From positions 267,984 through 331,983 of the forward strand of contig WLXD01000003.1 of NCBI GenBank assembly GCA_012103255.1: a stretch of DNA of 64,000 nt. Reading direction: 5' to 3'. The stretch is from Acidobacteriota bacterium. Its GTDB lineage: Bacteria > Acidobacteriota > UBA890 > WLXD01. The notes below the pieces were generated by a model that was not told where the DNA came from, did no database searches, and was given only the letters and a program-made list of their open reading frames with translations. Below are positions 35,867-44,470 of the stretch, one piece after another. The stretch's first letter is position 1. Each line of letters begins with the position of its first letter. The position numbers and the translations under genes were made by a program.

Positions 35867-36352
35867 ATGCAAGGACTCGACGACCTCTACCGAGAGGTAA
35901 TCCTCGACCACTACCGCTCGCCCCACGGTGCGGCGGCGATCGAAAACGCCGCCGTGAAAGTGGAGGGGTTCAATCCGTTATGCGGCGATGAACTCGTCAT
36001 GGAGCTGTCGGTCGATAGCGATGGACGCATCGACGGACTCCACATCGAGCCCAATGGATGCTCGATCTCGGTGGCCTCCGCATCGATGCTCGCCCAGCAG
36101 CTCACCGGCAAATCCCTCGACGACGCCATCGCGCTGAAAGAGACCTTCAAGTCGGTGATGCGTGGCGAGTCATGGCCCGAGGGTCAGGACTTCGGCGATC
36201 TTGAAGCCTTGGAAGGCGTCAAGAATTTCCCCGTGCGCATCAAGTGCGCGCTGCTGGCCTGGATGACCCTCGAACAGGCCCTCGCCCAGTACGACCCGGA
36301 ACTCGCCAACCAGGTCGAAGCCGACGACGATATCGAAGTCAAAACTCACTGA
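35867..36352 (+). CDS. sufU: SufU-type sulfur transfer protein
   Basis: A 161-residue SufU protein that accepts persulfide sulfur from SufS in a zinc-dependent exchange. The expected zinc ligands are present: Cys and Asp in NPLCGDELVM, Cys in NGCSISVAS and Cys in RIKCALLAW. SufU is distinguished from IscU by the insertion between the first two Cys regions, which is present here. The ATG at 35867 was chosen over the long overlapping ORF start because it begins at the conserved MQGLDDLYREVILDHY. Confidence 0.93.
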   Translation: MQGLDDLYREVILDHYRSPHGAAAIENAAVKVEGFNPLCGDELVMELSVDSDGRIDGLHIEPNGCSISVASASMLAQQLTGKSLDDAIALKETFKSVMRGESWPEGQDFGDLEALEGVKNFPVRIKCALLAWMTLEQALAQYDPELANQVEADDDIEVKTH

Positions 36353-36362
36353 GGTGTCCCAG

Positions 36363-36758
36363 ATGAACGATTCGAGCGAGACCCCGCCGGCCGACGCCCA
36401 GCCCGCCGAGGCGCCCGAGGAAACGAAGGCTGTCTCCGCCGGCTCGCTGCCGAACAAGGAAGAGGTCATGGAAGCGATCCGCCCGGTCGTCGATCCCGAG
36501 ATGAACGTCTCGATCGTCGACCTCGGACTCGTGTACGACGTCGAGGCTGACGAGGCCGCCAGCAAGCTGAACATCAAGATGACGCTGACGTCCCCAATGT
36601 GCCCCGTCGGGCCACAGATCATGGGCGCCGTGCACAGCAGCGCGCTGCAGATGGAAGGCGTCGAAGACGTCGAAATCCAGTTGGTCTGGACGCCGCAGTG
36701 GGATCCGCGCCAGATGGCAACGGACGACGTCAAGATGATGCTGGGGATCTGGGAGTAG
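36363..36758 (+). CDS. sufT: SufT/MIP18 (DUF59) iron-sulfur assembly factor
   Basis: A 131-residue DUF59 protein of the SufT/MIP18 type, an auxiliary Fe-S maturation factor. The core is IRPVVDPEMNVSIVDLGLVYDV and LTSPMCPVGPQIM, with the conserved Cys. A Pro/Ala/Glu-rich N-terminal extension of about 30 residues precedes it. The ATG at 36363 was preferred over a GTG at 36354 because a GAGG box lies 8 bases upstream of the ATG. It is the last gene of the SUF operon, 7 bases from the convergent permease stop. Confidence 0.9.
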   Translation: MNDSSETPPADAQPAEAPEETKAVSAGSLPNKEEVMEAIRPVVDPEMNVSIVDLGLVYDVEADEAASKLNIKMTLTSPMCPVGPQIMGAVHSSALQMEGVEDVEIQLVWTPQWDPRQMATDDVKMMLGIWE

Positions 36759-36765
36759 CCTCCCG

Positions 36766-39483
36766 CTACTCCGCCCGCAGCGAACTCACCGGATCGACCC
36801 GAGCGGCGCGGCGCGCAGGCACGACCGTGGCCAACAAGCCGACCGCGAAGAGAATCCCGGCGCAGAGCGCGAACGTCCACACATCCGCGGCAGGAACTCC
36901 GTAGAGGATCCCTTCCAGGACGCGTCCTGCCGCAAGCGCACCACCGGCACCGATGAGTAATCCTGCGGCGGCGATCCAAGCCCCCTGCCACAGCACCATG
37001 CGCAGGATGCCTCGCGGAGCAGCGCCGATTGCCAACCGGATGCCGATCTCCCGATTCCGTTGCGCTGTGACCGTCGCCAGTACGCCGTAGAGACCTACCG
37101 CCGCGACGAGCAGTCCGATTCCACCAAACACAGCGATGACCCGCATGGTGAAACGTGTCTTGGTCATCTGCGCTCCGATCAACTCGGAGAGAGGCCGCAC
37201 GTCGGCCAGTGGGACATCTGATCGAACAGCGTTGACGGCCGAGCGCAACGCGGCTGGGTCGACCGCCGCTCCGTCGCGACCGCGCACGACCCACGTCTGC
37301 GGTGAATACGAGTACGCGGCCGCGGCTCGATAGATGGTCGGAGGATCCGGCTCGGTGAGCTGGATGGCTCGCGTATCCGCCACGACTCCAACGATCTCGC
37401 CGGGTTCCGGACCGCTCCACCAACCCACCGTCAGCCGGCGACCGAGAGCCTCTTGTTCCGGCCACAGCGCGTTCGCCAGCGACTCCGAAACCACGAGCTT
37501 GTCTCCATCGTCCTCCCAGGTCAGATCTCGGCCCCGCAGTATCGGGATCTGCATCGTGTCGAAGTACCCCGGAGTCACCAGGAGGCTGGCTGCCAGAGAA
37601 CCTTCCATCAGTTCAGGCGACTCCTCCGGCGCGAATGTACTCCCCGACGACTCATCTCCCAGAGGCGTCGGGAATACGCTCGCCGCGGATTCAACACCGG
37701 GAAGCTCCTCGAACACTCGATCGAGTTCGGCGTAGTAAGCCTGCATGCTCGGATTGCTCTGCCAGGTTGCGCGCTGCACCCCGTCACCCTGCCGAACCTC
37801 GCGTGGCGTCGCCGCAGTGAACGTGAGCACCCGATCCGTCACGTAGCCGGTGTCTTCATCCAGTAGGTTCCACACGCTCCGCACCAGCAACCCGCCGCCG
37901 ACGAGAAGAACCAGCGACAGCGCGATTTCGGCGACCACCAGGGTGGTACGGAGCCGGCCAAGTCCGCCGGTATGTGTGCGCGCGTCGCTTCCCGGAAGAG
38001 CCGCACCACTGCGGCCGGTACTGCGGACCGCTGGGATGAGACCCACGAACAACGCCAGACCGAGCGTGAGGGCCGCGGTGAAAGCAACCGCACGCAGGTC
38101 GATCGCGACGTTGTCGATCATCGGCATGGTCGTCGGGGCCGCGAGTAGAAGAGCGCGTGTGCCGATGAGCGCCAGACCGAGACCGCACGCAGCCCCGATC
38201 CCGGCGAGCACGGCCGCCTCAACGAGGAGCAGCCTGACCAGGCGGGTCCGACTACCGCCGCAGGCGGCGCGCACGGCGAGTTCGTTACGACGGGATCCGC
38301 CGCGCACGAACATGAGATTGCCTACGTTTAGCGCCGCGATGAGAAGCAGCGCGACTACCCCACCCTGTACTGCAACGAGCATCGGCCGAACTTCCCCGAC
38401 CACTTCGGAGTGCAACGGAACCGCCTCGATCGTGGCATCACGCTCCGCGCGCTTCGGCTGATCGGTGCGCTGGTACTCCGCAACCGCATCGAGCTGAGCC
38501 TGTGCCACGGAGAGATCGACTCCCGGACGAAGCCGGCCAAGAGTCTTGACCCAATGCGCGGTTGCGTCCCACTTGCCGTTGGCGCCGCCGTTCCAGGCCT
38601 CCGGCCAGATGTTCCATACCGGCACGCTCGCGGGAATCCGGGTAGAGCCCGGCAGGCGCAGACGAAAGTCGGGCGGCAAAACCCCCACGATGATGTGCTC
38701 TGTTTCGTTGAGAATGAGCTTTTCGCCGAGGGCGGAGGCTGCGCCGGCGAAGCGGTCGCGCCAGAACGCATGGCTGATCAAGATCGAGGTGTGATCGTCG
38801 GACTCGGAGAGATGGCGCCCTATGACCGGTTCGACACCGAGCATGGGTAGTAGTCCACGAGAGATACCCACCGTATCGATGCGCTCCGGCGCGCCCCTCC
38901 CGGTGAGCGTCTTCGGGAAGAGCGAGCCCGCGGCTTCGATGGTCTCGAAGGCGTCGGTCATCTCTCGATAGTTCATGAAGTCGCGCGGGTTCTGGGCCCC
39001 GCGCCGAACGTCGAGGGTCGGATATTGGTTGAAGATCATCACAACCCGCTCCGCCCCGGGATACGGCAGAGCGCGAAGCAATACCGCGTCCACGACGCTG
39101 AACACTGCCGCGTTCGCACCCACTGCGGCGGCGATCGTTGCGATCACCACGATCGCGAACGCGGGTCGCTGAACAAGACCTCGCGCGGCATCGCGCAGGT
39201 CGGTAAGGAAGTCTTCCATCAGATTCGAACCACGGGGATGCGTGGGAAAGCGGTCGTTCCTCAACTCGGCCGGCAAGCGGCGCACGAGATCGAGCAGGCA
39301 TCGCGCCCAGACCTGTAGCAACGCGACCACACCGTGGTCGCGATACGCCTCGTCAGCGAGTTCCTCGAATAGGTCGCAGGCCGGAACGGCGAAGTCCTTG
39401 CGGAAGCGAGCCGGCAGTACCCGGCCGGCAAATCGGTATGTGGCGATCGCAAACCGTACCGGTGCCGACAGGTCAGACCGCAT
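36766..39483 (-). CDS. ADOP-class MacB/FtsX-type permease (first copy)
   Basis: A 905-residue multi-pass permease of the ADOP class (acidobacterial duplicated orphan permease). An N-terminal cytosolic region of about 95 residues precedes the first MacB periplasmic domain (AAAVGANAAVFSVVDAVLLRALPY), then FtsX-type segments (NVGNLMFVRGGSRRNELAVRAACGGSRTRLVRLLLVE), a second periplasmic domain and a last FtsX set (VTAQRNREIGIRLAIGAAPRGILRMVLWQG, read in parts). No ATP-binding subunit is adjacent, as is typical for this class. It overlaps the PadR gene by 11 bases, so both are probably on one transcript under the TATATAC dyad. The substrate is unknown. Confidence 0.9.
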   Translation of the reverse strand: MRSDLSAPVRFAIATYRFAGRVLPARFRKDFAVPACDLFEELADEAYRDHGVVALLQVWARCLLDLVRRLPAELRNDRFPTHPRGSNLMEDFLTDLRDAARGLVQRPAFAIVVIATIAAAVGANAAVFSVVDAVLLRALPYPGAERVVMIFNQYPTLDVRRGAQNPRDFMNYREMTDAFETIEAAGSLFPKTLTGRGAPERIDTVGISRGLLPMLGVEPVIGRHLSESDDHTSILISHAFWRDRFAGAASALGEKLILNETEHIIVGVLPPDFRLRLPGSTRIPASVPVWNIWPEAWNGGANGKWDATAHWVKTLGRLRPGVDLSVAQAQLDAVAEYQRTDQPKRAERDATIEAVPLHSEVVGEVRPMLVAVQGGVVALLLIAALNVGNLMFVRGGSRRNELAVRAACGGSRTRLVRLLLVEAAVLAGIGAACGLGLALIGTRALLLAAPTTMPMIDNVAIDLRAVAFTAALTLGLALFVGLIPAVRSTGRSGAALPGSDARTHTGGLGRLRTTLVVAEIALSLVLLVGGGLLVRSVWNLLDEDTGYVTDRVLTFTAATPREVRQGDGVQRATWQSNPSMQAYYAELDRVFEELPGVESAASVFPTPLGDESSGSTFAPEESPELMEGSLAASLLVTPGYFDTMQIPILRGRDLTWEDDGDKLVVSESLANALWPEQEALGRRLTVGWWSGPEPGEIVGVVADTRAIQLTEPDPPTIYRAAAAYSYSPQTWVVRGRDGAAVDPAALRSAVNAVRSDVPLADVRPLSELIGAQMTKTRFTMRVIAVFGGIGLLVAAVGLYGVLATVTAQRNREIGIRLAIGAAPRGILRMVLWQGAWIAAAGLLIGAGGALAAGRVLEGILYGVPAADVWTFALCAGILFAVGLLATVVPARRAARVDPVSSLRAE

Positions 39484-39778
39484 CGGTGATCTCGCGCGCC
39501 CGCGCCGCCAGCGCTTCGATACGTCTGGTTCCCTCGTGCACCGCTTCTCGGCCGGTCGGCGTCAGCTCATAACCTCGCCGGCGTGCGTCCTCCTCGGTGT
39601 CGGGCGCAGCCTCTTGCAAGTATCCGGCCGCGAGCAGCTCGCGCAACGCCCCGTAGAGGCTCGTCGGCCAGAGCTGAACCTCGCCATCGGACAGTTCTGC
39701 GACTCGGTCGCGAATCGCCCGGCCGTGGGTGGCGCCGCCACCTACGGCGAGCAGGATCAGGTACCAGGTGCGTTTCAT
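39473..39778 (-). CDS. PadR-family regulator of the first ADOP permease
   Basis: A 101-residue PadR winged-helix regulator (MKRTWYLILLAVGGGATHGRAIRDRVAELSDGEVQLWPTSLYGALRELLAAGYLQE, read in parts). The HGRAI and PTSLYGALREL segments are the family signature. PadR genes paired with ADOP permeases are a recurrent Acidobacteriota arrangement. The start at 39778 (MKRTWY) is used rather than the upstream ATG in the same frame, because the PadR fold begins there. A dyad 53 bases upstream is a good candidate operator, suggesting autoregulation. Confidence 0.9.
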   Translation of the reverse strand: MKRTWYLILLAVGGGATHGRAIRDRVAELSDGEVQLWPTSLYGALRELLAAGYLQEAAPDTEEDARRRGYELTPTGREAVHEGTRRIEALAARAREITDAV

Positions 39779-39830
39779 GGCATTCCGTACGGGGTGCGGG
39801 ATCAATTTGTATGGGCGACTATTCTCCATT

Positions 39831-39850
39831 TATATACTGTTTTGTATATA
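39831..39850. promoter_or_regulatory. Palindromic operator candidate TATATAC-N6-GTATATA
   Basis: A perfect 7-base inverted repeat, TATATAC (39831-39837) and GTATATA (39844-39850), with a 6-base centre TGTTTT, set in an AT-rich island within otherwise GC-rich DNA. It lies between the PadR gene (minus strand) and the secreted-protein gene (plus strand). PadR proteins bind short A/T-rich dyads of this size, so it is the likely autoregulatory site, and may also affect the divergent gene. Confidence 0.65.
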
Positions 39851-39983
39851 TTTTCATTTACGCTGAGCTTGGCCATCCCTGCGCCGCGATGCAGGGTGCG
39901 GACATCACACCTCCTCCGAGACGAAATCGTGGGCTCCGTGCTACTCTCAGTAGGTCGCTACTACCACCCGATACGGAGCAGCC

Positions 39984-40532
39984 GTGTCTCTCAAGAGCAC
40001 TGCCATCGCGGCCCTCATGGTCGCAGTCGCCAGCCCCGCAATGGCTCAGGACGGCCCGTCGCCCGACGACGTCCTCTACGCCTTGCAGGACGTGAGTCTG
40101 ACGCTTGAAGGGCTCCAGGTGCGCAACGCGCTCGCTACCGCAGAAGGAAGCGGCAACGCGCTGCTGCAACTCGGCGATGGCACCTTGGTTGACCTCCGGA
40201 TGGTGGAGATCCAGGAAGGCTGGGCAGTTCGCGACATCTCGTTGGTAGCCGGCAACGCGGACAACTTCCGCGGCTGGACTGAGCCCTGGCGCCAGCGCGT
40301 GGCGGCGGCCGAAGATTTCCTCGCCGGCATCGATGATCCCGGCGGCCCGCAACGCGCGGCCGAGGAACTCGCACCGCTGTCGTGGTTCGAGGACCCCGAT
40401 GAGAGCTCGCGTCTCTGGGGCATGAACCCGATGACCTATCGGATGATGCAGACGTTGCAGATGATGCCGACACTGCAGGGGCCGACTGGCGCCGGGTCGC
40501 CGACCAATCCCGTACCCCGCCGCGAACGCTAG
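39984..40532 (+). CDS. Small secreted protein of unknown function
   Basis: A 182-residue protein with a signal peptide (MSLKSTAIAALMVAVASPAMAQ). The mature part has a beta-rich middle region (GNALLQLGDGTLVDLRMVE) and a Met/Thr/Pro-rich end (MTYRMMQTLQMMPTLQGP). I recognise no family. It starts with GTG preceded by GGAG at 6 bases. It is divergent from the PadR/ADOP operon and convergent with the M42 gene, ending 4 bases before that gene's stop. Confidence 0.7.
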   Translation: MSLKSTAIAALMVAVASPAMAQDGPSPDDVLYALQDVSLTLEGLQVRNALATAEGSGNALLQLGDGTLVDLRMVEIQEGWAVRDISLVAGNADNFRGWTEPWRQRVAAAEDFLAGIDDPGGPQRAAEELAPLSWFEDPDESSRLWGMNPMTYRMMQTLQMMPTLQGPTGAGSPTNPVPRRER

Positions 40533-40536
40533 TTAA

Positions 40537-42705
40537 CTAGCGACCCGCGGGATTCTCGGCCAACACGACGACCATCCGGATCAATGCGTCCAGGTCACGG
40601 AAGTCGAGCACTTCGATAGGCGAGTGCGAATAGCGGCCAGGCCATGAGATCGGCGCGCTCGGGATGCCCTGCGCCACCCACGGCAGACCATCGGTGCCGC
40701 CAGAGGTCATACCGAGTTGCGCCGGGATCTCGTTGACAAGGGCCAGCCGTTGCAAACGAGCAACTACCGCGGCAGGCGTGTAGTTGACGCTCTCCACGAC
40801 ACGAATCACGAAACCAGACCCGAGGCGAGCGTACGCAGTGCGCTCCGACTCGAGCGGCGCGTCGGAGGAGACGAACGTATCGACCGGGTGCACCGTGGAG
40901 ATGTCAGTGAAGCGCTCGGCCAGGGCCAGCGCGCCAACGAGACCCACCTCTTCTCCCACCGACCAGGCAAACGTCACTCGTTGTGAGAGCGCGGCCGGGT
41001 CAATCCGGCGCGCTGCCTCGACGAGCGCTGCTGAGCCGGCCCTGTCGTCGAATGCGCGCGCGATCGCCCGGAACCAACCGAGCCTCCGCATCTGCTTGGG
41101 CATCGTGACGGTGTCCCCTACCCGCACGCCCAGACTGGCAACTTCATCCGCACTGCCGCTGCCTGTGAAGGCCGTGAGGTCGTCGGTCCCCCTGCGAGTA
41201 CGAGCGTTCAGGTGACCGAGACGGGGTTCGAACACGGCGGGGACCACCCCGCCGGCGCTGTGCACCACGGCCGCCTGGGATTCCCAGATCCACTCGAGGT
41301 TGCCGCCGACCATATCGAGAACGAGAGTGCCGTCCTCGCGGATCTCACGCACGCGATAGCCCGTTTCGTCCATGTGGGCCACGAACATCACGTGCTCGTC
41401 GCCCTCGCCGAATGTGATCGTCAGGTTGCCCGTGTCGTCGACGACCGGCTCCGCCCAAGTGGGTAGGCGCTCTATGAGAGCGTCGCGTACCGAAACCTCG
41501 TGCCCGCTGACGCCGTAGCGCGCCACCAGTGCTTCCAGATCGCCTGCCACCTCCCCAAACGACCGGTCTTCGCGAACCACCGGCGCGGGCTCGCGCACCG
41601 CCCGGAGTGCAACGGGCGCCCCGGTGCTTTCAGCGAAACCCGTGAACAGATCCGCAAGGGCCGCCCCGTCGCTGGCGCTCACAGTCTCGACGGGCGTGTC
41701 CTGATAGCGCGTCGGAAGCCCCACGAAATGCAGCTCGGCCTCACCCCAAGCGGGGCCGCCTGTGTAGGGATAACGGAACATCTCTCGATGGACGGCTTCG
41801 GTGGTTCCGGCTAAGACATCGGCCGCAAGCACGCCGGCTCCGAGCGGAGGTGTGGCCAATTCGATGAACGCCCGGCCTTCGACGCCCCAGCCGAAGTTAC
41901 GGCTGAAGATCATCACCTCGTCGAACGAGCCCGCGTCGTGCACGACGGCTTCAAGGCCCTTGCCGTTGAGTAACTCGAGCGCCGTCCAGGCGAGAACGGT
42001 GGTGCCCGTGCCGGGGCTAGCGGCAATACGATGCGCCGCCTCGGCGAGAGCCACAGCCGCGGCCTTGACCTGCACGGAGGGCGCCGCCACCAGTTCGCCG
42101 CGCATCACGGTCGGCCGCTTGATCAGCGTCACCGTATCCATCAATCGGATACCCAGCGCTGCCGCCTCGCCGGCGCCGGCAGCTCCAACGTCGACGTAGG
42201 CATCCTGCCAGGCAAAGGCCGGCCATTGCGCCACGGGCTCGCGAGCGAAGGAAGTGAGGTGCGCGGAGGGCACCCCAACAGCCCCCGGCACGACTCCGGT
42301 GCCGGTGACAATCGTCACCTCGTTGCCTTCCAGTGCCTGGTGCGCCAGGGTGCGGCGATAGCCCTGCCCCACAGGCGTGAGCCGGAGATTGCCCCGGTCG
42401 TCGATCCGACTGACGACGTAGCCGGGCTCATCCAACGGCACCGTGATGAGGCGGCGAGGCTCACCCTCCCCGAGCGTCAGCGTGAGCGACCCCAGCGCGT
42501 CCGTCTGCACGTCGAGACCCGCCAGCAACTCGCGCACATGAGCCGCCGCGAGATGCTCGCGACCGGGAACGCTCGGCGTCCGCGCCATCGCCACGATGGG
42601 CTCGACCAGGCGGAGGCCCGACGCATCCTGCGCAGCTGCGATCGTGCTTCCCGTCGTAGCCGGAAGCGTCACTAGCGCGACAGCCGCCAGCATCCGGTGC
42701 CTCAT
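40537..42705 (-). CDS. Secreted double-domain M42 metallopeptidase
   Basis: A 722-residue protein with a signal peptide (to TIAAAQ). The C-terminal half (about 390-722) is an M42 aminopeptidase with all metal ligands in place: His444 (AHMDE), Asp554 (AFDDRAG), Glu585/Glu586 (GEEVG), Asp615 (SSDAPLE) and His694 (YSHSPIE). The N-terminal half (about 30-365) has the same fold pattern but lost the ligands: VPLDE replaces AHMDE, and YQDTPVE replaces YSHSPIE. So it is a tandem duplication with one inactive copy. It overlaps the racemase gene by 4 bases in ATGA and is likely co-transcribed with it. Confidence 0.85.
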   Translation of the reverse strand: MRHRMLAAVALVTLPATTGSTIAAAQDASGLRLVEPIVAMARTPSVPGREHLAAAHVRELLAGLDVQTDALGSLTLTLGEGEPRRLITVPLDEPGYVVSRIDDRGNLRLTPVGQGYRRTLAHQALEGNEVTIVTGTGVVPGAVGVPSAHLTSFAREPVAQWPAFAWQDAYVDVGAAGAGEAAALGIRLMDTVTLIKRPTVMRGELVAAPSVQVKAAAVALAEAAHRIAASPGTGTTVLAWTALELLNGKGLEAVVHDAGSFDEVMIFSRNFGWGVEGRAFIELATPPLGAGVLAADVLAGTTEAVHREMFRYPYTGGPAWGEAELHFVGLPTRYQDTPVETVSASDGAALADLFTGFAESTGAPVALRAVREPAPVVREDRSFGEVAGDLEALVARYGVSGHEVSVRDALIERLPTWAEPVVDDTGNLTITFGEGDEHVMFVAHMDETGYRVREIREDGTLVLDMVGGNLEWIWESQAAVVHSAGGVVPAVFEPRLGHLNARTRRGTDDLTAFTGSGSADEVASLGVRVGDTVTMPKQMRRLGWFRAIARAFDDRAGSAALVEAARRIDPAALSQRVTFAWSVGEEVGLVGALALAERFTDISTVHPVDTFVSSDAPLESERTAYARLGSGFVIRVVESVNYTPAAVVARLQRLALVNEIPAQLGMTSGGTDGLPWVAQGIPSAPISWPGRYSHSPIEVLDFRDLDALIRMVVVLAENPAGR

Positions 42706-43985
42706 CGGCGCCGGGCGCCTTCCATCACCCGCGGCATCTCCGGGTTAAAGCCGATCAGCGCCCGATACACAGAGACTCCCGCCCACTCCGCGACCATGTC
42801 TGCTGTGGGTCGCCCGAGCCACCGATCTGTTCCTTCCGCCGGCGGTGGACCGAAGAAGCCGGGCTCATTCCCCGTCGCCACCATCACAGCAAAGTCACCG
42901 GGCGACACCGACACGTCCGCCGGCACTCTTACCATGCAATGGTTGGCACTCATCTCGCCCACGAACGGGCACCGTGCTCCACCCATCCAGACGTGACCGC
43001 GCGCCACCGCCTCGGGCGGATAACCGTCGGAGTAGCCGATCGGCAAGACGGCGATCGTTTCTGCTTCCGGAGCGACGTAAACGCGGTGATAGCCCACCGA
43101 GTCGCCCGGCTCGAGCCTCTTCACCTGCGCAACACGCGCACGCAGCCCGAGCACCGGCTTGAGCCCCAGCTCCGGCTCGGCCTCCCTGGCTCCGGCGGAC
43201 GGATATTGCCCGTAGAGCAGTATTCCGGGTCGCACCATATCGAGGTGAGCATCGGGCATCGACAGCACCGCGGCGCTCGATGCCGCATGCCGCCGGCCGA
43301 GTTCGATGCCCGCAGCCATCGCTGCGTCGCAGACTTCGTTGAAGCGCTGCAACTGAACCGCGTCGTATTCGGGATCTTCCGTGAACGCCGTGCTCACGCC
43401 CATGATCTGGAGCCGGGCGCGACTGCCGACGTACTCGAGCAGTTCCGACGCCTCCTGCCAAGGGATGCCCATGCGCCCCAGGCCGGTGTCGATATGAACC
43501 TGGACTTTGATCGTTCCCCGATTCTGCGCCGCCTCGGCAACCATCCCGGAGATCGCCTCGCGCGAGTCGACCATCTGCTCGATGTCATGCTCGATCAGCA
43601 GACTCGCCCCGCCGAACATCGGGCCGAAATTCAGAATCGGCTGCGTGAGTTCCGCGCGCCGCAGCGCCACCGCTTCCTGCGTGTTGGACACCATGAAGGC
43701 ATCGACGCCAGCGCGCGAGAGAACCTGCCCCGCTGTGGTGATCCCGTGCCCATAGGCGTCGGCCTTGACCACCGCCATCACCGGACGGCCGCCCGCGCGT
43801 TCCTTCACCAGATTGAAGTTCGACGTGAGGTTCGCGGCGTCTACACCGACCCACGCGTCGCTCCGCCGGCCCGGCTCGCCGCCGCGACCGAAAAACTGCG
43901 TTGCAGAGACGGGCCGCGGAGCAGCCGCCACTGCGCCGCCCAGAAGCGCCCCAGCGCCGCTTCGGATCAGGTCCCGGCGTCGCAT
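42702..43985 (-). CDS. Tat-exported alanine racemase family protein
   Basis: A 427-residue fold type III PLP racemase. It has the PLP Lys74 (VVKADAYGHG), IDTGLGRMGI, DMVRPGILLYG, and VGYHRVYVA with the catalytic Tyr at the start of the beta domain. The N-terminus MRRRDLIRSGAGALLGGAVA is a twin-arginine signal, so the enzyme is probably folded with PLP and exported to the periplasm. A periplasmic racemase would convert released D- and L-amino acids, or have broad specificity. Its start overlaps the DUF3467 stop by 1 base. Confidence 0.87.
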   Translation of the reverse strand: MRRRDLIRSGAGALLGGAVAAAPRPVSATQFFGRGGEPGRRSDAWVGVDAANLTSNFNLVKERAGGRPVMAVVKADAYGHGITTAGQVLSRAGVDAFMVSNTQEAVALRRAELTQPILNFGPMFGGASLLIEHDIEQMVDSREAISGMVAEAAQNRGTIKVQVHIDTGLGRMGIPWQEASELLEYVGSRARLQIMGVSTAFTEDPEYDAVQLQRFNEVCDAAMAAGIELGRRHAASSAAVLSMPDAHLDMVRPGILLYGQYPSAGAREAEPELGLKPVLGLRARVAQVKRLEPGDSVGYHRVYVAPEAETIAVLPIGYSDGYPPEAVARGHVWMGGARCPFVGEMSANHCMVRVPADVSVSPGDFAVMVATGNEPGFFGPPPAEGTDRWLGRPTADMVAEWAGVSVYRALIGFNPEMPRVMEGARRR

Positions 43986-44314
43986 CAGTGCACGAACCCG
44001 ATGTCCTCGGGGCGCGGGGTGTCGCCCGGATCATCCACCTCGCCGAACTGCTCTTCGTACTTGCGAAGGTTGTCTGCCAGGGCGGCGACGATGCGCTTGT
44101 AGTGACTCGGCGAGACGATCACCCGCGAAACGAGATGTCCACGCGGCCCTTCCCCCGCGGGCGTCACGGCGAAGAAGTCGAGCACGAACTCCTCCGGCGT
44201 ATGCGACACCGACATCAGATTCGCGTAGCGACCCTTGAGCTCTTCATCGCTCGCCGAGATCTGAACATGTCCGTCCTGGCTCGGCACTACGTCGTTGTTG
44301 TCTTCGTTGTCCAT
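43985..44314 (-). CDS. DUF3467 family protein
   Basis: A 109-residue acidic protein of the DUF3467 family, recognised by RYANLMSVSHTPEEFVLDFF and VIVSPSHYKRIVAALADNLRKYEEQFG. No enzymatic motif and no signal peptide is present. The function of the family is not established. It is the first gene of a three-gene operon with the exported racemase and the M42 peptidase, and divergent from the second PadR gene. Confidence 0.85.
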   Translation of the reverse strand: MDNEDNNDVVPSQDGHVQISASDEELKGRYANLMSVSHTPEEFVLDFFAVTPAGEGPRGHLVSRVIVSPSHYKRIVAALADNLRKYEEQFGEVDDPGDTPRPEDIGFVH

Positions 44315-44425
44315 GATCCGCGCTCTGAATGAGGAATTTCAGTTAGAGCGGCCATGTTATCGAGTCGCGCGGAACTGTCCACCGAGAAGATCGGCCAAGG
44401 CCTCGAGGAAGGTGACTTGCGGAAT

Positions 44426-44455
44426 TATCGTGACGCGATATATCGTTGCGCGATA
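44426..44455. promoter_or_regulatory. Tandem 15-base palindromic operators
   Basis: Two adjacent 15-base palindromes: TATCGTGACGCGATA (44426-44440) and TATCGTTGCGCGATA (44441-44455). Each is TATCG-N5-CGATA, and their junction creates the palindrome CGATATATCG. They end 15 bases before the PadR ATG at 44471, overlapping the likely promoter. Arrays of TATCG/CGATA repeats are typical upstream of PadR genes, so this is very probably the autoregulatory site. Confidence 0.75.
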
Positions 44456-44470
44456 CTTCAAGGAGAAACC

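Noticed and set aside
36170-37465. 431-codon minus-strand frame across sufU, sufT and the ADOP end
   Set aside because: It covers three well-supported genes in other frames and has Ser/Arg-rich low-complexity content.
39877-39896. CCCTGC/GCAGGG hairpin upstream of the secreted protein gene
   Set aside because: A 6-base stem with an 8-base loop and no T run is expected by chance in GC-rich DNA; not called as a terminator or riboswitch.
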